NCBI GenBank assembly: GCA_946902875.1
Contig: OX336355.1
Location: forward strand, 14,045,347 to 14,109,346
DNA: 64,000 nt
From: Nematopogon swammerdamellus
Taxonomy: Eukaryota > Arthropoda > Insecta > Lepidoptera > Adelidae
Direction of reading: 5' to 3'
Part shown: in pieces, positions 52,212-61,614 of the stretch
How positions within the stretch are numbered: the first letter of the stretch is position 1
How the letters are laid out: each line of letters starts with the position of its first letter
Position numbers and translations under genes: made by a program
Notes under the pieces: model-generated
What the model was told of the DNA's origin: nothing
Seen by the model: the letters and a program-made list of their open reading frames with translations, nothing else
Databases searched by the model: none

Positions 52212-52880
52212 TGATCGGATATACTTGACTTTTTTAAGTTTTCTTTCTTGATATTTTGAAATGTTTTTTTTTCTTTACTTTCAAGATAATTAAGTGAGGC
52301 GGTGCTTCACTTGCTTCACCTGGGGAACCGCCACTGGCTCAGTGGTGCGGTCAGTTATTGGATGGGTGACCGCCCGACCGTTGGAGGCTGACCGTGGTTC
52401 GGATTCCACGTTAAACTGTAGGTCCCTTCCCTTCTTACCTTACTAGGTGGTAGGGTTTATCCCGGCCGGGTTGGTACCACCGCACTGAGCGAAACGTCGG
52501 TCGAAACGGCTATGTAAATAGTTCGTGTTTTCCGTCCAGTTCAGTGTAGCCGGCGCGAAATGAAGGGAAGCACTGACATGGCACCTAGTTCACGCGGTGT
52601 TATGGGCTGACATCACGGATGTTGTAGGTGATGTAGCCAACAGTGTCAGTTTCCATAAAAAAAAACCGTTTCGACTGACATTTCATTAAGTGCGGTGGTA
52701 CCAACCCGGGCGGGATAAACCCTACCACGTAGTAAGGTAAGAAGGGAAGGGACCTACAGTTTTACGTGGAATCCGAACCACGGTCAGCCTCCAACGGTCG
52801 AGCGGTTACCCATCCAAATACTGACCGCACTAAGGGTTGCTTAACAACAGTCGACCGAACGCACCACTGAGCTACTGAAA

Positions 52881-53990
52881 CTACTTAATATGATGTCTTG
52901 AAGACGAGCTTAATCTTTCTGATTCTGACTCTAATCAGTGGAATTATAGTATGGGTACACCAAAAAACATGCATAGAAGGACTTACAAGTAAGATGATGT
53001 TTTTTGCATTTTCCAAGCGATAATTTCACGACAACGAAAAGGATTATTTCATGTTTTTAAGATGATGTAAATAAAAATCCAATAAACACAGTTTCAAAGT
53101 ATTTATTTTAACTTCTCTCAACATTATCTCAACCTTTTAACAACAGGACACTGTGTCACTGTGTACTGTGCACATACTTCACAAAATGTAGAAATTATTA
53201 AATAATAAATTAAATGCATGAAAATACCTCACATCGGTTTTTCATTTTAACAACTCTTTCAAATTAAATAAACCAAATAACATTAGATCAGACAAACATT
53301 TATAAATTTAATATAAAAATAAAATTCGGAATCTGAAATGAATTGATGATTTTTAAAACCCCATAAACAACACATTTTCCGAAATTCACTTTATTCCATT
53401 TTTTGTTTTAGTCTTTGCCCATCTTTACGATGAGCATTAAAACCCAACGACTACACTTCATCTAATAGGGGAAAAATACATGTGAAAACGCCGTTGAGTT
53501 TTAAAACGCCACAAGTGAAAAACAAAAATTGCGAGTGGGTATCAAAACACCACAAGCAACAGTTACTTGTGGGGTTTTTAAAGTCCCAGTTCAGTGGGAA
53601 AGACCCTCATCTTTCCCACTGAAAAGGCAGAAAAAGTAAAAAAAAACAAAAAAAGTAAAGAAAAAGTAAAAGTAAAAGAAAACCACATATCTACAGAAAT
53701 CTAAAATAGCTATAAATCCTAAACTAGACATCTATAATAGGTACTCATAATTACATCCAGAGATAAGAAAGTACCTAAACTCAATGACCTAAACTAATAT
53801 AGCCCGTTTACAAAAGTTGTGCAGTTTTTTCTTTCTCTTGTAAAGTTTTAGTTTTGTTACTTGTGGGGTTTTAAAAATCATCGATTCAAATAATAATAAA
53901 TTGTTTTGCTAACACCAACTGTATTCAACTTTTTCCATATACAACATATATCACATTGATATGTTTAGTTACACTTTGACAGGTATCTCT
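52881..53990. other. AT-rich intergenic stretch
   Basis: No gene recognised. CACAAGT/ACTTGTGGGGTTTT phrases recur near 53510, 53565 and 53860. Could include a 3' UTR, but no adjacent coding exon was found. Confidence 0.35.
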
Positions 53991-55070
53991 ATTCAGCTAT
54001 AACATTAGTACGAGTCACTGTTATGGCTAGTAGTACGCACATTCCAGCTATAACATTAGTACGAGTCACCGTGTTATGGCTAGTAGTACGCACATTCCAG
54101 CTATAACATTAGTACGAGTCACCGTTATGGCTAGTAGTACGCACATTCCAGCTATAACATTAGTACGAGTCACCGTTATGGCTAGTAGTACGCACATTCC
54201 AGCTATAACATTAGTACGAGTCACCGTTATGGCTAGTAGTACGCACATTCCAGCTATAACATTAGTACGAGTCACCGTTATGGCTAGTAGTACGCACATT
54301 CCAGCTATAACATTAGTACGAGTCACCGTTATGGCTAGTAGTACGCACATTCCAGCTATAACATTAGTACGAGTCACCGTTATGGCTAGTAGTACGCACA
54401 TTCCAGCTATAACATTAGTACGAGTCACCGTTATGGCTAGTAGTACGCACATTCCAGCTATAACATTAGTACGAGTCACCGTTATGGCTAGTAGTACGCA
54501 CATTCCAGCTATAACATTAGTACGAGTCACCGTTATGGCTAGTAGTACGCACATTCCAGCTATAACATTAGTACGAGTCACCGTTATGGCTAGTAGTACG
54601 CACATTCCAGCTATAACATTAGTACGAGTCACCGTTATGGCTAGTAGTACGCACATTCCAGCTATAACATTAGTACGAGTCACCGTTATGGCTAGTAGTA
54701 CGCACATTCCAGCTATAACATTAGTACGAGTCACTGTTATGGCTAGTAGTACGCACATTCCAGCTATAACATTAGTACGAGTCACTGTTATGGCTAGTAG
54801 TACGCACATTCCAGCTATAACATTAGTACGAGTCACTGTTATGGCTAGTAGTACGCACATTCCAGCTATAACATTAGTACGAGTCACTGTTATGGCTAGT
54901 AGTACGCACATTCCAGCTATAACATTAGTACGAGTCACTGTTATGGCTAGTAGTACGCACATTCCAGCTATAACATTAGTACGAGTCACTGTTATGGCTA
55001 GTAGTACGCACATTCCAGCTATAACATTAGTACGAGTCACCGTTATGGCTAGTAGTACGCACATTCCAGC
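53991..55070. repeat. 51-bp minisatellite, about 21 copies
   Basis: Unit contains GCTATAACATTAGTACGAGT and ATGGCTAGTAGTACGCACAT. Copies are almost identical. One C/T site splits them into blocks: first copy T, then a C block to about 54680, a T block about 54730-54985, last C. The second copy has a 2-bp insertion. As 51 is divisible by 3 and the unit lacks stops, 368-codon frames are open on both strands. Confidence 0.95.
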
Positions 55071-55432
55071 CAGTCTAGACGCCTCGACTAGAGTAAACCC
55101 GAAAATATCGGGAAATACAAACAATGCCACCGTTCGGCCCGAATCGAGCCAGAAATCCGAGCGTCCGCACAATGAGTATTAGTAGATATAGAGTAATACT
55201 GCATGTGAGTACGCGGCATGTATTTAAGGATTTACTTATATTAGAGATAGATGCTTCCTGCAGATGACACTCGTGGACATATCTTTTGAGTGCCAAAATT
55301 GTAAACAAAATAAAACGCAGGAGTATCAGATAGCTAGCAGGGAAAGTGTTGATTTAACATCCTGTGGTTAACTTTCTCTACATGATTGTTGATTGATTGA
55401 TAAGTTTCGCATGTGACAAAAGGTTTATAACA
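55071..55432. other. Intergenic sequence, nothing recognised
   Basis: No supported gene or repeat boundary. Confidence 0.4.
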
Positions 55433-55731
55433 TTTTTTTTTATGTTATCCGATATGGATGGCTGGGTCGGAGGGGCCAAAGCGCATGCTCTGACCAGCCA
55501 ATATCACCTCCGAGAAGGTAGGTGCCATACCGGAGACTTCACTGGATTGCTGGCTATACTGGACTAGAAGAGAACACAACCGAGGCTGCTATGCGGCCAT
55601 CCCAGTGATATGCTAAAGTTAGTAATATTAAATTACGTTAGTAATATATAAGTCAATGGGCCATCCCAGTACGGTGGCACCAACCCAGTCGGCTACAATT
55701 TGAGCCTACCACCTAGTAAGGGGCAAGGGAC
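55433..55731 (-). mobile_element. SINE-B copy, head lost
   Basis: T run at 55433-55441, tail GATGGCTGGGTCGGAGGGGC, core ACTAGTAAGG-like end. An extra 60 bp of unrelated sequence around 55606-55665 duplicates GGCCATCCCAGT. Confidence 0.75.
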
Positions 55732-56110
55732 ATTGTACACGATTGGTGTTAAAAACCATAAAAAAAACATAGATTCAATTTAGATTCAGAAAACAATTAT
55801 TCAAATTGTAATGTTAAAATTATTCTAACGAAATCATCTCACAATAATTGGGCAAAGGTGACATTAGGTTTTTGCCGTATAAAATATAATTACAAGGTGG
55901 GATGGAATAAAATGTAGAAATATTAGACAATGTGTTGCTAACTCTGCCTCCCTGCAGTGCTGTGAGATTATTGCACACTTCTTTGTTACAAACTTCTCTA
56001 TCTGCTCATGGAATAATTAAATTATTTATTATAAAATATTGTGCCTGAATCGGAAGATTTCTTTTGTTACTAACCATTTGAGAAAAGAGTTGTGCATATT
56101 TTGCTATATA
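55732..56110. other. Intergenic AT-rich sequence
   Basis: Nothing recognised. Confidence 0.4.
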
Positions 56111-56478
56111 TTTTTTTATAGGAACGACACAGTCTACATCACCTACTACATCTATGATGTCAGCCCATAACACCTTGGTGAACTAGGTGCCATGTCAGTG
56201 CTTACCTTCGGTCGTGCCGGCTACACTAAACTGGACGGAAAATACGAACTATTTAAATAGCCGTTTCAACCGGCCTTTCATTCTATGCGGTGGTACCAAA
56301 CCGGGCGGGTTAAACCCTACCACCTAGTAAGGTAAGAAGGGAAGGGACCTACATTTTTACGTGGAATCCGATCCACGGTCAGCCTCCAACGGTCGAGCGG
56401 TCATCCATCCATCCACTGACCGCGCCCAGCTGTGCTTATTATCCGACCGACCGCACCACTGAGCTACCGAGGCTGACA
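56111..56478 (-). mobile_element. SINE-A copy, full length, diverged
   Basis: T run 56111-56117; head on the minus strand CCTCGGTAGCTCAGTGGTGC, then ATAAGCACAGCTGGGCGCGG (weak 5S-like part), GATGGATGACCGC, core and tail. Confidence 0.8.
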
Positions 56479-56564
56479 ATATGTGCAATAAAAAGTTAAA
56501 AACAACAAATAATTTAATCTAAGATAAACTTAACAATCTTTAAGAATTAATTTCCAGTCAAATA

Positions 56565-56752
56565 ACAATGCAACATGCTAACTGTTCAATATGAATGCAA
56601 CCTGTATGTGGAATGTTGTTTTAAATAATAATGCAACATGCTAACTGTTCAATATGAATGTACCCTGTATGTGGAATGCTGTTTTAAATAATAATGCAAC
56701 ATGCTAACTGTTCAATATGAATGCACCCTGTATGTGGAATGATGTTTTAAAT
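56565..56752. repeat. Three-copy tandem repeat, 63-bp unit
   Basis: Unit AATGCAACATGCTAACTGTT then CAATATGAATGCAACCTGTA, repeated three times with few changes. Confidence 0.85.
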
Positions 56753-57063
56753 GGTGCTAAGTGTGTTGTGTCACTGAGCACACTCAATAAGAAGAGCTCA
56801 TTTAGTTTTTAAACAAGATTAAAATTTAAAATACACTTTCACTGGTGGCACAAACTGTGCCAACGAACAAAGCATAAATAAACATGATAGCTCAAACTTT
56901 AACATTGTTTAAAATATACTTACATACAAAAGTTATAGCAATCTATTTTTTTAAGGAAATAATTGCCTTAAAACTAGGGACACAAAAGTCAGGATGATTA
57001 AAATGGTGTGTCAAAGAAAGATCTTTATTCTTTATTCTTTATCATCATTCGTATGGTAGTAGT
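56753..57063. other. Intergenic sequence, nothing recognised
   Basis: AT-rich, with TTCTTTATTCTTTATC near 57020. Confidence 0.4.
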
Positions 57064-57112
57064 ACAAATTCAAGCGTAGTGTACTACCGTAGTACACTAC
57101 GCTTGAATTTGT
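57064..57112. repeat. Perfect hairpin, 23-bp arms, 3-nt loop
   Basis: ACAAATTCAAGCGTAGTGTA(CTA) pairs exactly with its inverse across CCG. Confidence 0.85.
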
Positions 57113-57232
57113 CCTGTTTAGTTTTTACAATCCGGTTTGATTAAGAAACTTCGCAGGGTTATTTTTTTAACGTATTCGATTACAATACATCTTAAATACA
57201 ACAAGCTTTTCTTTTGGTTTTAGGTTTTTTTT

Positions 57233-57345
57233 TATTGAAAGCGCGACATATTGCGCCGAGCCACCCATAAGGTGCCTAACGACGCCCATGGACATTCGGT
57301 CGTATGCGAAGGTTGCGAATACCATGCTGGCCTGACAGGTGCCCA
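57233..57345. repeat. Dispersed repeat F, copy 2
   Basis: AGCGCGACATATTGCG, GCCTAACGACGCCCATGGAC and GGCCTGACAGGTGCC match 1985-2105. Confidence 0.5.
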
Positions 57346-57429
57346 TTCAATTTAGGTATCATTCAGGTTTTACTTAAATGTGCAAAATGTGGGATGTTCA
57401 GTAATTTCAAGGATATTGATGGTGCGTCT

Positions 57430-58176
57430 TTCCATTCTATAACTAAGGGCGAGGCGGAAGGCGGAGCTGAGTTCAGGAAGAAGAAAAACATTCTTGAAGA
57501 AAATAAGTAACTAAGGGCGAGGTCGAAGGCCGAGCTCTATTCTGGAAGACCATAAACCTTCTCGAAGAAAGTAAGTAACTATGGGCGAGGCCGCAGGCCG
57601 AGCTGCGTTCAGGAAGAAGCTAAACCATCTTGAAGAAAGTAAGTAACTAAGGCGAGGCCGAAGGCCGAGCTACGTTCGGATAATTGAAAAACCATCCCGA
57701 AGAAAGCAAGTAACTAAGGGCGAGGCCGAAGGCCGAGCTTCGTTCAGGAAGAAGCTAAACCATCTTGAAGAAAGTAAGTAACTAAGGCGAGGCCGAAGGC
57801 CGAGCTACGTTCTGATAATTGAAAAACCATCTCGAAGAAAGCAAGTAACTAAGGGCGAGGCCGAAGGCCGAGCTGCGTTCAGGAAGAAGCTAAACCATCT
57901 TGAAGAAAGTAAGTAACTAAGGGTGAGGCCGAAGGCCGTGCTCTATTCGGGAAGACCATAAACCATCTCGAAGAAAGCAAGTAACTAAGGGAGAGGCCGT
58001 AGGCCGAGCTGCGTTCAGGAAGAAGGTAAACATTTTTGAAGAAAGTAAGTAAGTAAGGCGAGGCCGAAGGCCGAGCTTCATTCTGACAAATGATAAACCA
58101 TCTCGAAGAAAGTAACTAAGGGCGAGGCCGAAGGCCGAGCTGCGTTCAGGAAGAAGCTAAACCATCTCGAATAAAG
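57430..58176 (-). repeat. 68-bp family tandem array, inverted orientation
   Basis: Inverse units of the 43-46 kb array: GGGCGAGGCCGAAGGCCGAG, TGCGTTCAGGAAGA, ACCATCTTGAAGAAAG. About 10-11 copies. Confidence 0.88.
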
Positions 58177-58297
58177 TTAATTAATTGAGTAAATTTAATT
58201 TAAATTTTATTATAAAGTCCACGCAAATATACCATGCATCCAAGAACCTCGCGGTTATTCCCGGCTGGATGGCAAGAGGGCCGATGCTATCACCTTA

Positions 58298-58672
58298 GTG
58301 CCATGGACTAAGGGTAGTTCTTTGATGTGGGACGCCACTTGTGTTCTCACATTGGCTCCAAGTCACATTGGGACATCTTCAAGAGCGGCTGGCGCGGCCG
58401 AGGCTGGGGCGGAGAGCCTCAAACGCAACAAATATAGAAATATAATTGAAGATTTCGAATTTGTTGCGTTTGCGGTTGAAACCCTCTGTCCGTGGAGCAG
58501 TGAAGCCAAAAGAGGCTTGGGCCTCTGCTGGTTGACGCAACTGGTGTCCCGCCATCAAGGGCTTATGTACTTCATTCAAAGGGTAAGCCTTGCCATCCAG
58601 CGGGGTAATGCCGCAAGTGCTCTAAGAACATTTGAAAATGCCCGTTTTGATAGTTATTTTAATGTTTGTTAG
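58298..58672 (+). pseudogene. Transposable-element ORF fragment (MWDATCVLTLAPSH type)
   Basis: 124 codons: VPWTKGSS-like start, LMWDATCVLTLAPSHIGTSS, VAFAVETLCPWSSEAKRGL and FIQRVSLAIQRGNAASALRT. This matches a C-terminal domain found beside RT fragments in many animal genomes (PLVWDVTC.DTLAPSH, VETLGPWG, QRGNAAS). Lies between two inverted 68-bp arrays; probably carried by them. Confidence 0.6.
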
Positions 58673-58744
58673 GTAGGTTTTAATTCTTTAGTTATTAATA
58701 ATACTTTTTTATTTTTATGAAATAAATAGATTGAGTAAACGATA

Positions 58745-59113
58745 TTATATTCTATCGAAGAAAGGAAGTCTTTAAGGGCGAGGCCCGAAGGCGGAAGAGG
58801 GTTTTTGGTTTACCTGGACGCAGCTTGGCCTTCGGCCTCGCACTTAGTTCCTTCCTTTCTTCCAGAAGGTTTATCGTCTTCCTGAACGCAGCTCGGCCTT
58901 CGGCCTCGCCCTTACTTACTTCCTTTATTTGAGAAAGGTTTATCGTTTACCAGAAAGAAGCTCGGCCTTCGGCCTCGCCCTTAGTTAGTTACTTTCTTTG
59001 AGAAGGTTTATCGATTACCTGAACGCAGGTCGGCCTTCGGCCTCGCCCTTAGTTACTTACATTCTTCTTTGGAATACGAATTTCACGCGAGCGAAGCCGC
59101 GGGCAACAGCTAG
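58745..59113 (+). mobile_element. 68-bp array remnant and Helitron-like 3' end
   Basis: About four plus-strand units (CGGCCTTCGGCCTCGCCCTT), then GAATTTCACGCGAGCGAAGC, CGCGGGCAACAG and CTAG at 59110-59113, the same 3' end as at 46041. Confidence 0.6.
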
Positions 59114-60173
59114 TTTGAAATATTTTTATGAAACGGTTTATATCTTTTATTTCTTGCACACCATTTCTTCACTCGTACGTAAGCCCTTACGCTAAGCCGT
59201 TGCATAAAAAGATTTTATAATATAAAAAAAAGTAAATGAATTTTGCAGAGCAAAAGGCCGACTTATTGCCATATGAAAATAAAAATTTTATTTATATTTA
59301 TTTATACTTATAACTCGATAACCACTTTATCGATTTACATTATGGTCTTTTTCCCGTACAGTTCAGTGTAGCCGGCACGACCAAAACATATAAACGAATC
59401 GTTTGTGCTTTTCCTACAAATTGCGAATGAAGGTCCAGCCAGACCTCTAGCAAACCAGAATGTCTGAGCCACTCAATGATATTTTAGGAAAGATAGGTTA
59501 TCTATATGACATTCAGTGCTCACACATGGCACGTCCTTGAAAAGTTGAGAAGAAGAACTATAAAGTGATGCGCCGACTAGAATAGTATTATTTCAATTAT
59601 TAGAATTAGTGCAGAATCTCATTACATCTACTAAATGGCGGTAACACAACATCAGGGAAGTCTTTTCCATAAACATTTGAATAAAATATTGTTTGAAATA
59701 GTGAACCAAAATTTTACTACATAATACATTAGGTATCTAAAAACATTTCAGAAAAATACAAACAGTTTTCGTAGTGAATTATGTAAAATATATACAAATA
59801 TATATATAGAACTTTAAAATATTCAAGTCACAAAATAAAAGTAGGTAACTAGGTAGGTATATACCAACGACGTATCATACATAGATACATAAAAGCTCTT
59901 TGGTATATATACTGATGTTTTCATTAAAAACAAAATTTTTACTTTCTAAAAAGGCCCCACATGTGCCCCACCCAGGGCCCCTGCATGGTCTAAGACGGCC
60001 CTGCACAACATGTGACGGTGATGCCGCGGCCGCCGGCCAGGTATAACCGTACGTATTTTCATACATAGCACAGCCAAATTTATTCTTTAGCTGTTCTGTG
60101 AAGGAGTGCATGCACGGTTGGGCCTAAACAAAAGCAGGTGCTATTTGTGTTACCTCGGCTAGGGCAAGTGTTG
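59114..60173. other. Sequence downstream of the fucosyltransferase stop
   Basis: Probably includes the 3' UTR of the fucosyltransferase near 60000-60173. 59345-59385 carries a SINE-A fragment (CAGTTCAGTGTAGCCGGCAC). No other gene recognised. Confidence 0.35.
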
Positions 60174-61614
60174 TCAGTAATCCGGCCAGTCGGCGGTGTC
60201 GTCGGTCTGCCGCCAGTCGTTGCGCGTGCACGCCTGCTCGTGCCACCACGACTGCACGTCCGCGTAGTGCATCGAGCGCTGTTGCCGCCCCGCCGCGTGC
60301 AGCATCGCGCACACGCGGCAGAAGAAGTATGTGTTTATGAACTCACCCGTACCCTACAAATAACACAGATAAATGTACATCGCTGTCGCAATGAGTACCT
60401 AACTTAAATTAGTAATTTTTTGACGTGATAACGTCTTATAAATTGATGAACACCGGCTGCACGCACGAAAAAGTGTCACGTTCCAGCTGAGCCTGTGTGT
60501 GCAAGTGAGAGGCCGTAACAAGCGATAGAGAGGCACAATCGGCCCAAGCGGCAGTGTTGCCAAACGTACGGTAATTGCCGTATCGTACGGTAATCGAGCC
60601 TAGAAATCGACACATGTACGGCGTACGGCAGCGATGGGGTGCCGTACAAAAAAATACGGTAATTCTTATAGCTGTGTTTCTTTATGACGTTATCACGTAA
60701 AACTATCGTCCGTAAACCAACTTTACAGACAACCAATTTTTTTTTGTAACGTCTGAGATGTCTGCCCCTGACACATTGGTGAACTAGGTGCCATGTCAGA
60801 GCTTCCCTTCCGTCGTGCCGGCTACACTGAACTGGACGGAAAATTAAGACGATTTAAATTAAATAGATAGCCATTTCGACCGACCTTTCATTCAGAGCGG
60901 TGGTATCAACCCGGGCGGGTTAAACCCTACCACCTAGTAAGGTAAAGAAGGGACCTACACTTTTACGTCATAGACATTCGTCGTGAGATAGGTATCAGTT
61001 TGTGGTGGGACAGCAAGACACTACCTATTTTTAAGTATGTAGGTATAATCTATCATCATCTGGTGCATGCTCCACAATAGGTCTTTCCAAGCACTACGTA
61101 GATAATATGTAGGTACCCATTACCCGGAATTCACCTAAAAGTAGCCATTTGCTAAGTAGGTAATACCTACCGCATTTCCAAATTTATCCTTTTTCCAGCT
61201 GTCCTTGCCATGCAAGATAGCAGGAACCGAAAGAGATTGCACAAAATACTATTACTACTAATCTATGGCAACGGTGTCAACTTACAATTATTCCTACCGG
61301 AGCTGTCACACAACAAACAAACCTTCGTTTTAAGCTACTGGAACTGCTACTGTATCCTGTGCTGCTACTGCCTTTTTATCTCTAACCGATACAAATTATC
61401 CTTCACGTGTAGGTACTAGTTACTACCAATCTCGCAGGTTACCTTCCACTTGAAGTATGAGTTGTAGTGCTGGTCGTTGTTGTCGAGATGGTGCAGGTAT
61501 GCGGCCAGCTTCTGCGGCCCGGCGAACTCTTCCACATGGATGTAGGAGTTGTGCGGAGACACCGCCGCGTAATCAGCAGGATGCGCGCCCATCACTATCG
61601 GTAGCGCGTCGTGC
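60174..61614 (-). CDS. alpha-1,3-fucosyltransferase (GT10), last two exons, 5' part outside window
   Basis: Exon 61443-61614 encodes HDALPIVMGAHPADYAAVSP, then SYIHVEEF, then AAYLHHLDNNDQHYNSYFKW. Exon 60174-60353 encodes GTGEFINTYFFCRVCAMLHA and a short Trp-rich tail ending WPDY and TGA. Splice sites are GT-AG and the exons join in phase 0 (K then GTGEF). LPIVMG, the D-N-N-D segment and the Cys-containing YFFCRVCAML block are typical of the C-terminal GDP-fucose-binding half of GT10 enzymes, type II Golgi proteins that fucosylate N-glycan GlcNAc. It is probably insect FucTA-like, but subfamily cannot be settled from 116 residues. No further exon was recognised up to position 64000. Confidence 0.85.
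60417..60745 (+). mobile_element. Repeat family D, copy 3, in a fucosyltransferase intron
   Basis: TTTTTTGACGTGATAACGTC start, AGCGATAGAGAGGCACAATC, an internal palindrome-like ACGGTAATTGCCGTATCGTA, and TATGACGTTATCACGTAAAA then ACAGACAACCAA at the end. Confidence 0.7.
60746..60969 (-). mobile_element. SINE-A fragment (core and tail)
   Basis: GTCGTGCCGGCTACACTGAA, CTACCACCTAGTAAGGTAAA in inverse SINE-A order; head missing. Abuts repeat D. Confidence 0.7.

Larger units (their letters stand above)
50698..52336. mobile_element. hAT-like element, copy 2 (inverted relative to copy 1)
   Basis: Ends CAGTGGCGGCTTTGACC and GGGGAACCGCCACTG; 8-bp duplication GCTCAGTG at 50690-50697 and 52337-52344. 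1639 bp, near-identical inverse of 48460-49963 with an extra 130-bp hairpin at 52082-52211. Confidence 0.88.
50599..52665 (+). mobile_element. SINE-A with module C head, split by hAT-like element
   Basis: 50599-50697 is module C (GTGTGGGGTCGGTACTTAAA, GTCGTAAAAGTCGACTAAGG) plus the A box CAGCTCAGTG. It resumes at 52345 with GTGCGGTCAGTTATTGGATG and runs through core and tail to the A run at 52657-52665. Confidence 0.85.
50440..52880 (-). mobile_element. SINE-A copy split by another SINE-A
   Basis: Minus-strand SINE-A tail half at 50440-50598 and head half at 52666-52880 are contiguous if 50599-52665 is removed (the break falls in CATAGCC-GTTTCGAC). The head has GTTAAGCAACCCTTAGTGCG and GTATTTGGATGGGTAACCGC. 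Confidence 0.8.

Noticed and set aside
53991..55070. CRISPR-like array
   Set aside because: Eukaryotic context, and the repeats are contiguous without unique spacers.
54076..55182. 368-residue repetitive protein genes on both strands
   Set aside because: Open frames follow from a stop-free 51-bp unit; no start context, splice sites or non-repeat coding sequence support them.
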